Source of the DNA: Phytophthora quininea
Lineage: Eukaryota; Oomycota; Peronosporomycetes; Peronosporales; Peronosporaceae
Assembly (NCBI GenBank): GCA_011947345.1
Contig: JAAVTG010000057.1
Coordinates: 62,001 to 126,000 of the forward strand
Length of the DNA: 64,000 nt
Direction of reading: 5' to 3'
Under the pieces are notes generated by a model that did not search any database, had not been told where the DNA came from, and saw only the letters and a list, made by a program, of their open reading frames with translations. Every line of letters begins with the position of its first letter. Position 1 is the stretch's first letter. Positions 54,873 to 64,000 of this stretch are shown here, piece after piece. Made by a program: the position numbers and the translations under genes.

Positions 54873-56612
54873 CTAATTCGCAGGCACCGTGACTCCCTTT
54901 TCTTTTGCAGCGTAGTATTTGCGACTCTCCTCGAAGTATCCGTTGGGGTGGTTGATGAGAACTTCTTCGCAGCCAGAATGCGTTGCTTCGAAGTATTTCT
55001 TGCAAGCGATTTGGTAGTGGTGATTCTCTGCAAGAGATAAAATCTCCTGCTTGTCTCCTTCAGAGACGCCTTGAAGTGCCTTACGCAGATGTTCCTGCTC
55101 ATAGTGGCGGAACGGACAGCCATGATACTCGCCATTTTTCGGCGGATCACCGGTGATAATGCGCATGCAATTGGATGGCGCATAGTCCTTGCGTTTGCCT
55201 TCTTTACCGTAGTTGTGGCGAATGTTGTAGGCGTATTTCTTGTTGAAATCGTCCACTGACATCTTCTTGCAGAACTCTTGTTTCCAGAACGCAATCGCAT
55301 CGTCGAGTTGGAGGCCAATGCCCTTCAAGAACAAACCGTATTGCTGACGCCCCGCGAATTTCAAGTGGTGGTTCAGCTTCAGGCCCTTGTGCAGTGCCCG
55401 CATGCAGAGCGGCATAGAAGTGCCGGCGAGTCCATCGATCATGTCCGGTGTCACTGCGTTCTGCGAGCCTGGAACAGGTTGCACCGAGTAGTCCGCATCA
55501 ATGTGATGCTTGGCGAGGTTGGTCAGCACAGGCGCCAGCCGATCGTCTTTACTAATTAGCGCGCGGTTGTATTTCCGGAAAGCTGACGCGAGTTGCTTCG
55601 AAAGCTGTGAAAGGGAAACAATACAGTGAGCTGCCGATACATTCACAAAACACATTTTGCAACGACGTCGCACATTGGAACGGAAGGCGGCGAATAAGAT
55701 AGACACGACGTGATCGAATGGCACAAACGCCGTACCAGCTTCGAGATAAACTCGTCGATTGGCCACCTAAACGGTCAGGAGCGTGAGTTGACCGCATCAT
55801 CACCAGAAAAAATAAACGATGAGCTTACCAAATCCAAGGCCTCTGTGAATGGCACTTTGAAGTATGTCGACAGTGGCTGCGCTCGGATCTTCGGGTCGTT
55901 CGTAGCAGCATCGCGTACGATCTTCAGCTCTCTCTGTCTCATTTCAATCTCCTTCGGAGTCGCCTGTAAACAACGCATCACTCTTCAGTATTATTACTCT
56001 CAAACTCTTTAATTAAAAATCTCCATACCTCCTCATAGGAAAGCCCATTGAGCTTCATGAAGTGGATCTTCTCTTCTCTCGTCATCTGGTCCAGTCGGTA
56101 CCTAAATCAATACATGTCAGCAAACTCTCGGCCTTGTTAGCTACTGTTTCAATCTTTAACCTACCGGAACAGCGCACTCTCCTGCGATAGGAACCAGCGC
56201 CGTAGCTCTTCAGTCTGACAGAAGGCCATCCTCAAGAAGAAGTGCGAGAGCACATCCTTGGCGGCGTCATCTTCAGCCTGCCCGTTCTTAGACAGCGCCG
56301 CCGAGCGCAGCGGCATGTGTTTGTTTAGCGTCTTCTCCAGCCGGAGCTCGCGGTCCTTCATCGTGACGCTGCGCAGTCGGTAGTTCTCCACCGCCTTCAG
56401 TACTGTAACAGCCAAGATTATCAGTAAGTTTTGCATAACATATTATTTTATTAAAATAAATATATTAGCTTACCATGCAGTCGGTCGATGGCGAACTCCT
56501 CAAACTGCTCCAGCGAGACTTCGACCAGCGGCGCCTCGTTGTACATGGATAGCATGGACAAACCCTGGCGCTGGGCCTGCTCACGCCGTCGCGTATTCCC
56601 TACGTTCTGCAT
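54873..56612 (-). CDS. PRIM2: DNA primase large subunit (4Fe-4S), PRIM2
   Basis: It forms the primase heterodimer of the DNA polymerase alpha complex, which makes RNA primers for replication. Exons are 56612-56474, 56402-56165, 56101-56029, 55963-55829, 55766-55674 and 55604-54873, summing to exactly 470 codons. The last intron (55605-55673, 69 nt) keeps frame and lacks stops, so it can be misread as coding. Splicing it joins FRSN to LSKQLASAFRKYNRALI, as the family requires. The C-terminal iron-sulfur domain shows MPLCMRALH, HHLKFAGRQQYGLFLKGIGL, APSNCMRIITGD, HGCPFRHYEQEHL and HYQIACKKYFE, with four Cys as cluster ligands. Length is a little below the human 509. The gene is intact. An E2F-like site lies 46 bases upstream of the start. 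Confidence 0.94.
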
Positions 56613-56657
56613 CTTGCCCTGCCAGACGAGCGTGCACTACGCGGCAATCTTGAAAAT

Positions 56658-56667
56658 GGCGCCAAAA
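56658..56667. promoter_or_regulatory. E2F-like site upstream of PRIM2
   Basis: GGCGCCAAAA is the reverse of TTTTGGCGCC, a full match to the E2F/DP core. It sits 46 bases upstream of the primase start on the minus strand, and 143 bases upstream of the divergent Sec1/Munc18 start (56810). Primase subunits are classical E2F targets in animals and plants. Regulation here is inferred. Confidence 0.5.
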
Positions 56668-56809
56668 CCGCCAAACTTGCGACCATCACTCCTTTTCTTT
56701 ACAATTGTCAATATGTTTACGGCCATAGTTAGATTAAGTGTAACGACTTTGAAACATTGTACCATGTTGAAGCGACGCAGATTCCGATTCCGCATCCGAG
56801 TGCGAACTC

Positions 56810-59005
56810 ATGGCGACAACAACCCCGACGACCGTAGCGAACGCCCACGACGTGGACCTGCGCAAGGTGGTGCAAGACAAGGTGCTGCTGCAGATGGTAA
56901 AGCACGTGACGCAGCAGACGCGCGGCTGGGTGGTGATGGTCGTGGACGACGAGGCCACCAAGAGCCTCACCCACGTGGCTCGCATGAGCGACCTGACGGA
57001 CTGCGGCGTGTCGCTGCTGGAGCGTCTGGAGCTGGAGCGCCAACCCTTCCCGGAGATGAATGTTGTCTATTTTGTGTCCCCCACGGCCGCTAACGTGCGG
57101 CGTCTGGCTAGAGACTTCCAAGACCCGCAGAAACCCAAGTACAACGACGTGTACCTTTATTTCCTGCACCACGCGGGGGAGGACGCGCTCAGCGAGCTGA
57201 AGAACGCCCCTCCACTGTTCTTACAGAAACTCAAGGCTCTTCAGGAGGTCAACGTGGACTTTTGGCCCTAGAGAAGTGCGTTTTCTCGTTTGGGATGCCC
57301 GAAGCGTTCCATTTACTATACTCCCCAGTCGTTAAGAGAGATGAGATCGAGAAGCTGGTGCAGTTAGTTAGTAGCAAATTGGTGTCGGTGTGTGCTACGT
57401 TGGAGGAATATCCTTATGTGAGGTACCAAGCTGGACACGCACGAATGGAGACTCTCGCGCAGACGTTCCAAAACAAGATGAACGAGTACTTGGCGCAGAA
57501 CAGCGCGTTCACCTACGCCGCCAAGAGGGGGACATTGCTGTTCATTGACAGAGGACAGGATATGGTCACGCCATTGATGCACGAGAGCACGTTCCAGGCC
57601 ATGACGTACGACTTGTTGGAAGTGAGGACGATCAAATTTCGTATGAAGCAGAGACCAACGCTGGAACGACTACCAAAACGGCGTTTTTGAACGAGAACGA
57701 CAAGCAGTGGATCGAGTTTCGCCATACACACATAGCAAAAGTCAGCACGGAGATCGGGAAGCGGATGACGGCACTCTCAGCGTCGCATGCCGGAACTTCT
57801 TTGGGCCGTGGAAAGAGTACAGACCTTCACGCCATTGCGGCAGGTTTGCGTGAACTCCTGAGTACCGCGAAATGCTGGGCAAGCTGTCGCAGCATTTGTA
57901 TTTGGCAGGGAAGGCAATGGACGTTTTCACATCGACAGCGCTGTTAGATGCATCGAACATTGAGCAGACTCTAGCGACGGGCGTAGACTCGTCGGGTAAG
58001 AAACTGAAGCACCCCACCATTGCGAAACAGCTCGAGGATTTGTTCAAAGACCCCAAACTCACGGAAAAAGACCGATTTCGAGTTGCTGCAATCTTTGCGC
58101 TGACGCAAGATACGATGAAGGATGCTGAGCGTGCCAAGGTTATGCAGGCAGCTAGCCTCTCGAAGAACTATGAGGCTGTCCTCGAGAACATGCAGCTCGT
58201 TGGTGGTTCAGGACTGTACAAGCAGAACGGGATCTCCCTGCTGTCAAGTGATGAGATAAAACACGCCAAGAAAACAGCAGAAGCAGTGGAATACTCGAAC
58301 GCACGCTATGACCCCAAACTCAAAGGCATCGTGACGAAAGCGCTCAAACACACACTCAACGAGAGCGAGTACCCGTACATTATTGCACCGCCGTTAAAGA
58401 GCCCAACAGCTGATGACGGCAAGAAAGCGGCGCCCGTGTCGCTACGAAAGTGCGTTGTGTCGGAAGTGCTCGATCGAAGGAGGTTGTACTAACCAGAAGC
58501 GTAACGTCATAGGAAAAACGCCGGCAAGGGAGCCCAGGACGCTACTTCTGTAGGTCTCTCTCGTTGAACAGAAGGATTTGTTCTAACGCTGCTTCGTTGT
58601 GTAGGAGGCTGGAGCGTTTTCAGGCGAGAAGATGCTCGTGTTCGTGTGCGGCGGCGCCACGTACTCGGAGGTAACGAACGTGCTATTGAACTGTGGAATT
58701 TGTTGCAAACTAAAACGATTGCACAGCTTCGAAGCATTTACGAAGTTCGTAATGAAGAGCGGCGCGACGTCGTGTTGGGCTCGACGTCCCTCTTGGCGCC
58801 TTCGACGTTCATCGAGTCGCTCGCGACGCTCAAAGAGACGAATCCGACGCTGTCTACACCACCTTCTAGGTTAGTTCTATGCCATCATCTGTGATCATAA
58901 CGTGATCTTTAACCGTGCTGCAGTGGTCATGGCGCGGAGGTGATGCCCCTGACGAGTGGCGAAATTCATCTCCAAGTTGAAGCGCAACAGCTGCACAAGC
59001 AGTAG
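56810..59005 (+). CDS. Sec1/Munc18 (SM) family vesicle fusion protein
   Basis: SM proteins clasp syntaxin-type SNAREs and promote membrane fusion. It starts at ATG 56810 (MATTTPTTVANAHDVDLRKV). Family blocks include GWVVMVVDDEATKSLTHV, NVVYFVSPTAANVRRLARDF, TLLFIDRGQDMVTPLMHESTF (the SM hallmark), FQAMTYDLL, LPEYREML-type helices and HLYLAGKAMDVF. A C-terminal strand LVFVCGGATYSE is spliced to LRSIYEV and VVLGSTSLLAPSTFIESL. Introns are 58450-58512, 58550-58604, 58671-58726 and 58870-58923 (54-63 nt). Breaks near 57265 (T4 needs T5), 57625 and 57855 (CC needs CCC) each need one base. The best overall resemblance is to the Sec1/UNC-18 branch, which acts in secretion. Expected length is about 640 residues, normal for the family. 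Confidence 0.9.
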
Positions 59006-59167
59006 AACTCGCGAATCAGAAACTATCTTGCATTTTGTATGGTCATCATTTCCCAGGAACTGCATTTTGCATAAAACCTGGTATTAATCATGCTACGATC
59101 CTTCGCAGCGCGTGCCGTTGACGTGTCATTCCCGAAGAGATCAGTGGAAAGAAGAGTGGAGACCGTC

Positions 59168-60286
59168 ATGGTGTGTCGCTCGCTGGACGTTGCTGGTAGC
59201 TGCGGCGCTGGCCTGCACATACGTGGAGGGGTCAGCAAAGACCAAGACTGTGGCCGTCGATCCGAGCGGGGCAGACTGCGTAGAGCCGTCCGCGCTGGCT
59301 GGTATTGCCAAGGAGCACGAGGCGATCGTGCTCAAGCTGCAGACCGAGATCAACTCGTTGACCAGCGACGTTGAGACGTTGGAGAAGGGCGTGGCCAAGG
59401 AACGAGCTGCAGTGGCTCAGGCTGAAGCTGAATTGAAGGCTGCGCTGGCCAAGCTGAAGGAGGAGACAGCTCGCGCGACTGCGTTGGAGAGGAACTCTCA
59501 AAGCGCCGAGAAGCGCAACAAGGCCCTGCGCAAGGAGCTGGACGAAACGACGACGGTGGAGATCTCAATGGCAGCTTTGCTGTCGTCGTACTACGACGAA
59601 GGATTGCTTTGGGGGAGAACACCCTTGCTTTTGCGCAAGATCGACTGAGTGATCAGTCTGGAGCGATTCAGCAGCTGCAAGATAACCTAGCGGAGGCGAA
59701 AAAGACTGCATGTGCGGCGACAAGCAAGTTTTATGCCGAGAATCTAGCTGCTACGGTTGATCCGATTGCTGCTAGTGTCCAGAAGACCGTGGTTCCCATT
59801 CTGGCGGATGTACACAGTGCTGTGACCCCTCATATTACCAAGTATCGCCCGATCGTTGAGAGCGAAGTAGCTAAAGCCAAGGAGCAGGTCGTGCAGTACT
59901 CCCAAGAAGCACTCCGTCGCGCGAAGCTGGCTCGACTTGATGCTATCACCCTGCTGGAGCAAAACGAGCACGTGGCGAACCATGCGCAGAAGGTGATTGA
60001 CGGAGTTCTGATCGTACTGGCGATCCCGTTAGTCTGGCTTCAGCTCCATCTTGTGCTCCGCCTTGCGTGGTGGCTCTTCACGACGGCACTGTGTATCACC
60101 ACCTGCGGCTTGTGTTGCAGTGGCCGCAAGCGCAGCTCAAAGTCGAAGCGCAAAAGCTCCAAGAAAGTCCCAGCTGCACCTTTGAACTCCACTTTGCCTC
60201 TGAACGGTGGCGCGTCCAAGAAGACCGCCACCAAGACGACGCAAAAGACAAGCTCGCAGAAGCGGAGCAAGAAAAGCAAAAACTAA
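59168..60286 (+). CDS. Signal-peptide coiled-coil membrane protein with Lys-rich tail
   Basis: The main frame carries ARWTLLVAAALACTYVEGSA, a good signal peptide. The best ATG (59168) is just upstream in another frame and needs one base removed. A GTG at 59112 or an ATG at 59090 are alternatives. Then comes a long coiled coil (QTEINSLTSDVETLEKGVAK, AVAQAEAELKAALAKLKEE), a break near 59615 (G5 needs G6), a second helical stretch (VPILADVHSAVTPHITKYRP), a hydrophobic segment (GVLIVLAIPLVWLQLHLVLR ... FTTALCITTCGLCC) and a strongly basic Lys/Ser tail (RKRSSKSKRKSSKK ... KKSKN) at the end. This predicts a single-pass or hairpin ER or secretory membrane protein with a luminal coiled coil and a basic cytosolic tail. 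I do not recognise the family. Confidence 0.6.
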
Positions 60287-60445
60287 TAAGCCGCATGTGT
60301 TATTGGACTGTGTGCGAGGAACTCCTTGAATATATGCAGTGGAAAGTATGAACTGTCCAAAATAATTAGGTGATAGCCCGAAATAATTGCATCCAATAGC
60401 GTTGGCAGACTTCACATTGGCTTCAAGCAGCTCGCACCCAACGCT

Positions 60446-62419
60446 ATGAGCGACGACTTGGCCAGCATCGACCCGATTCTGGTAGACGAAGACTACCTGG
60501 CCAGCGCTGCAAACACCGAGTTGGAGCGTCCCCGACCTCGCTCTACCAACTCACAGCCGCGAGAGTCGACGCGCGCCAGCATCGACGCGTACGACGCCCG
60601 AGATGACCATTTCGGTCGAGAAGATGAAGACCAGGACGACGACCAGGACGCTCCAAGTGAAGACGAAGAAGAAGAAGACCTACCCCAAAGAAGTTTTGAC
60701 GCAGATTTCCACACAGCGCTGCGGTCTCCACCCAAATCTCTGTCGGGTCTTGGAGGCTTCACCGTGGACGACGAAGACGTCATGGAGATGAACGCTCGGG
60801 AGCAAGAGCTACTCGTGAACATCCAAGAGCTGCAGCGCCAGTTGTCCATGGTGCAGATCCAGACGGACAAGCCTCAGGAAGAGATGGTGCCGCCCATGAT
60901 GGACGCTAGACATCGCCTGATCATGGTGTCGAACCGACTGCCGATCTCGTTCCAGCGGAACGAAAGCACAGGAGAGTGGAGCTTCTCGATGAGCTCTGGC
61001 GGATTGGTGACGGCGTTGAACGGCATTCGGGACCAGGTGCCGTTCATTTGGATCGGCTGGCTGGGAGAAGAAATCCCTCATGAAGAGCAGAGCAAAGTGC
61101 GGGAGAAACTGGCGCGAGAATTCAATTGTGTCCCAGTGTTCTTGTCCAAGGAGATCGCAGCGAGATACTACAACGACTTCAGTAACGACATTCTGTGGCC
61201 CATTTTCCACTACGTGCCGCTGCCGCTGTTCCGAGCTGGCAGTGAAAAGAAGTTCGACTTCCGACAATGGGACGCGTACAAGTTGGCCAACAAGCGCTTT
61301 GCCCAAGCTGTGAACCAGGTCTATCGCGACGGCGACTTCGTGTGGGTGCACGATTACCACTTAATGATGCTGCCGGCTTTGCTGCGAGCGCGGCACCCGC
61401 AGTGTAAGATTGGCTGGTTCCTTCACACGCCGTTCCCTACCGCCGAAATGTACCGAATGCTGCCGGTGGGCAAAGAGATACTAGGAGGCTTACTTGGAGC
61501 GGATCTGCTTGGATTTCACACGTATGACTATGCGCGCCACTTTATCGCGGCATGCGCTCGTGTCCCTGGCGCTTTGACGTCGCCCAAGGGCGTTGAGCGC
61601 AACAACCACTTCTCAGCGATCGGCGTGTTCCCAATTGGTATCGACCCTGACCATTTTGAAGACATTTTGAACTCCGACGTGACGCAGAAGCGTATCGAAG
61701 AGCTACGCGTGAAGTTTGCAGGGTGTAAGATCGTTATTGGTGTGGATCGAATGGACTACATCAAAGGTATCCCGCACAAACTACTCGCAATGGAGCGGTT
61801 CCTTTCGCTGTATCCAGACCGATGCAAGGACGTGATTCTCATCCAGATCGGGGTGCCGTCTCGTACAGGGGTGCAGGAATACCAGCACTTGGCAGCGAGC
61901 GTGAATGAAATGGTAGGACGGATCAACGGTCGGTTCGGAACACTCACACACTCGCCTGTGCACTACATCCATCGTTCAGTGACTCCAAGTGAACTCGTGG
62001 CGCTCTACAACTTGGCAGACATTTGCCTCGTCACTTCCATCCGTGACGGCATGAACCTTGTCAGCCACGAGTACGTCATGTGTCAGAGCAAGTCGTGCGA
62101 GCCTCACCGCCAAGGACCAGGTGTGCTCATCTTGAGCGAGTTTGCAGGAAGTGCCCAGTCGCTGTCGGGGGCCATTCGCGTGAACCCGTGGAATACCACC
62201 GACATGGCGAATGCGCTTGGGTACGCATTGGCGCTGCCGCTGATGGAACGAGAGTACCGTCAAACACATTTGTATCGCTATGTGAAAACGCACACTGCGA
62301 GCTTTTGGGGGAAGAGTTTTCTGACGGACTTGGAGGACGCCGTGTCGCGTCCAAAACCCGTAGTGAAGAAGTTGGTGAGACGACCGACCGTCGGTGATCA
62401 AGGCCCACCAATATCGTAA
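60446..62419 (+). CDS. TPS1: Trehalose-6-phosphate synthase (GT20), 657 residues
   Basis: It makes trehalose-6-phosphate from UDP-glucose and glucose-6-phosphate. The frame from ATG 60446 is uninterrupted. The first 150 residues are acidic and probably disordered (EDQDDDQDAPSEDEEEEDL). The GT20 domain follows with LIMVSNRLPISFQRNE, SSGGLVTALNGI, FIWIGWLGEEIP, WPIFHYVPLPLF, DFVWVHDYHLMMLP, IGWFLHTPFPTAEMYR, DLLGFHTYDYARHF, FPIGIDPDHFED, VDRMDYIKGIPHKL and TSIRDGMNLVSHEYV. The protein ends soon after the domain, so there is no trehalose-6-phosphatase domain. Dephosphorylation would need another protein. In pathogens trehalose serves in stress survival and carbon storage. Confidence 0.95.
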   Translation: MSDDLASIDPILVDEDYLASAANTELERPRPRSTNSQPRESTRASIDAYDARDDHFGREDEDQDDDQDAPSEDEEEEDLPQRSFDADFHTALRSPPKSLSGLGGFTVDDEDVMEMNAREQELLVNIQELQRQLSMVQIQTDKPQEEMVPPMMDARHRLIMVSNRLPISFQRNESTGEWSFSMSSGGLVTALNGIRDQVPFIWIGWLGEEIPHEEQSKVREKLAREFNCVPVFLSKEIAARYYNDFSNDILWPIFHYVPLPLFRAGSEKKFDFRQWDAYKLANKRFAQAVNQVYRDGDFVWVHDYHLMMLPALLRARHPQCKIGWFLHTPFPTAEMYRMLPVGKEILGGLLGADLLGFHTYDYARHFIAACARVPGALTSPKGVERNNHFSAIGVFPIGIDPDHFEDILNSDVTQKRIEELRVKFAGCKIVIGVDRMDYIKGIPHKLLAMERFLSLYPDRCKDVILIQIGVPSRTGVQEYQHLAASVNEMVGRINGRFGTLTHSPVHYIHRSVTPSELVALYNLADICLVTSIRDGMNLVSHEYVMCQSKSCEPHRQGPGVLILSEFAGSAQSLSGAIRVNPWNTTDMANALGYALALPLMEREYRQTHLYRYVKTHTASFWGKSFLTDLEDAVSRPKPVVKKLVRRPTVGDQGPPIS

Positions 62420-63380
62420 AAAAACCATGAAGGACGAAATGCTTTCAGGTCTGGTTGGCTTGCTGCTAGCCCGGGTCAGTAGTAATACACGACAAGGTAA
62501 TTTGTTCGACTCACTTCCTCCACGAGATATCTCTATGATACCAACCCACAGGTATTTTGCCTGGACATTTTACTGTCCTGATCCATCGGATCACCCCACC
62601 CGTGGTGGTTCAACCCGCTGGCCAAGACCATGCTTGCTCTGTTCGGACGCTAAGGGGTTTATCGACGACACACACGATTCGGACCAGCACGACTTCTGTT
62701 TCTTTCAAGCTCAACAGTACCAGCGCCCTCTTTCAAGAAGCATGAAGAGTTGTGGTGTTCGTCCGTTCCAGTACTCCCTCGGACACAAGTTCGACGATGC
62801 CATCGGGAAGGAGTTCTTCCGAGCGTATGTCAAAGTCTGCGAGAACGTCGGCCAAATCGAGGCCGACGACGTCATGCTTGACGTTCTCAAAAGCTCGATC
62901 TGTAGGTCTCGCTAGAGTCCTCTTGATGCATGCTAGTCAAGCGAGCTCGAGCTCCACGCCCCAACCACATCCGAGTTCGTGAAAAACCGTACAAGTCACT
63001 ATGCCTTGAATTGCTTGCGAGTGCTTTGAACCAAAACCCAAGACGAATCCTCTGCGAGTGCCGGAGTGAGTATTTCTCCGGTAAGTGCTGTCACATTCTC
63101 GCAATCAATGGAGCAGCTCGTGCTGATTTCTCCTTCGTCGCCACTTACTTGTTTCGAAGTAGTGTTTTCCGAAATTGGGGAGCTTTCAAGAAACTTCACC
63201 GTTTGGAAAGCAGACTGTAAACCATGTAGCTGGCGCCTTTGCCAGAGCCACCTGGGGTCTCCCAAACGTTTTTCACGCGTTGCTGTCTGTACCAATACTG
63301 AAGGCAGTAACACTGAAGGTACACTGCATTCTCATTAACGTTGAAGCTATCTCTAGCGGTCATTGGACCTGGTGCGGGTG
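62420..63380. other. Unassigned 1 kb downstream of TPS, probably decayed
   Basis: A 173-codon frame at 62394-62915 on the plus strand overlaps the end of TPS. Its second half reads fluently (FDDAIGKEFFRAYVKVCENV) but I know no family, and its first half has poor codon character. The frames that follow are short and overlap. It may contain a degraded gene or element. The TPS transcript end should lie in the first 150 bases. Confidence 0.4.
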
Positions 63381-63722
63381 CTACGGGGTCTGACGTTAGC
63401 TTGACCTTAAAACCACTTGCGAATGCAAGTCACGCAGAGGAGGAGACGAACTCGAGTAGAGTGTTTGACGGTTAGCAGCAGCAAAGCGCCTGCCACTCAG
63501 CTGTGTATTTGTAGAGTGAGCTCTGGGCTCAGTTAAACTTTCCCTGTCTAAAGAGATAGTCATACTCTAACCGTCAGTTGTAGTGGACAACCTCGTAGGA
63601 CAATTCCACTACGTGGGAAAACCTCCAGCCTCTCAACGCCTTCACGGGATAAACAACCCACACAAACACAGGCACCGCAGCAACTGTGGGGAACAGTACA
63701 CTCCACTCCGCAACAGCCCCAC
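63381..63722 (-). repeat. Candidate 3' long terminal repeat of a copia element
   Basis: Directly after the stop of the copia polyprotein fragment (minus strand) comes a purine-rich ggtggggc tract and then tgttgcggagtggagtg, which could be the start (TG) of an LTR. Further on, the sequence contains tctacaaatacacag and a U3-like tail. The other LTR is outside the window, so neither the boundaries nor the repeat nature can be confirmed. Confidence 0.3.
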
Positions 63723-64000
63723 CTACTGGTTTCCATTGTTGCTCTTGGTTGCCTCAAATTCCTTCTGCGACATAAGTCCCATTGCAGCGCGATGCTTCTC
63801 AAACTTAACACGCGGTAATGGTTTTGTGAACGCGTCTGCAACGTTCTCGTCACCGGGGACCCTTAACACATCGACCTGCTTCAGCTCGACACGTTCGCGC
63901 ACAAAGTGATGTCTCACATCAATGTGCTTGGTGCGATTATGAAACTCAGGGTTCTTCGCCAACTTCTTGGCACTCTCATTGTCCACAAATACCTCCGTCG
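63723..64000 (-). mobile_element. Ty1/copia retrotransposon, RNase H end of polyprotein (partial)
   Basis: The minus-strand frame is open to the window edge and ends at 63723-63725. It carries the C-terminal RNase H signature of copia polyproteins: VDNESAKKLAKNPEFHN, TKHIDVRHHFVRERVE, VPGDENVADAFTKPLP and FEKHRAAMGL. The Asp of DNES and the H-x-x-x-R-x-H-F block are the family's conserved residues. The rest of the element (integrase, reverse transcriptase, gag) must lie beyond 64000. No frame break is seen in these 90 codons, so the element may be fairly young. Confidence 0.85.

Noticed and set aside
62394..62915. 173-codon frame overlapping the end of TPS as a gene
   Set aside because: Its first part overlaps the TPS coding end, has weak codon character and matches no family. 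I left it as unassigned sequence.

Overview
The window looks like nuclear DNA of an oomycete, most probably Phytophthora or a close relative. I infer this from many short GT-AG introns (about 50-100 nt), tightly packed genes, RxLR/EER-type effector sequence, a Crinkler-type P-loop protein, FYVE, ENTH and myotubularin proteins, and a mix of Harbinger, hAT, piggyBac-like and Ty1/copia elements. I ran no database search, so the genus is an inference.

Layout. Positions 1-8.6 kb are gene-sparse and rich in transposons and effectors: a 5'-truncated RxLR/EER protein at the left edge, a hAT remnant, a nearly complete PIF/Harbinger element (about 2.79-5.53 kb), two further RxLR-like sequences and a piggyBac-like tail. 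From 8.6 to 24.7 kb genes are dense: an unrecognised gene, a tepsin-like ENTH/VHS adaptor, an unrecognised five-exon gene, the glycine cleavage P protein, a GET2/CAML-like membrane protein, a large IQ-motif protein and a Crinkler-like NTPase. From 24.7 to 32.6 kb the sequence is looser: a partial inverted copy of a gene lying 20 kb away, a CCT-like repeat protein, a Cys/His zinc-repeat protein, a basic nuclear-type protein and two stretches without recognisable genes. From 32.6 to 62.4 kb genes are dense again: cupin-like, PARP-like, a roughly 1,500-residue unknown, a CENP-B-type HTH protein, DNA polymerase kappa, a C2orf69 family protein, FYVE-myotubularin, xanthine dioxygenase, MsrA, a C3orf33-like protein, an unknown eight-exon gene, DNA primase large subunit, a Sec1/Munc18 protein, a coiled-coil membrane protein and trehalose-6-phosphate synthase. 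The right edge is a decayed region ending in a copia retrotransposon fragment.

Shared themes are membrane traffic (tepsin, GET2-like, FYVE-myotubularin, Sec1/Munc18), DNA replication and repair (primase, pol kappa) and metabolism (glycine cleavage, xanthine, trehalose, methionine sulfoxide). Many neighbours are divergent pairs with 110-240 bp between start codons, or convergent pairs with 50-110 bp between stops.

A dominant technical signal is that about 15 otherwise well-conserved genes are interrupted by single-base frame breaks. Nearly all would be cured by one extra base, usually in a homopolymer run. Seven genes are perfectly open (C2orf69-like, C3orf33-like, primase, XanA, MsrA, TPS, cupin). 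I read the breaks mainly as consensus errors of a long-read draft assembly, and for most genes I give whole-gene spans with the breaks noted.
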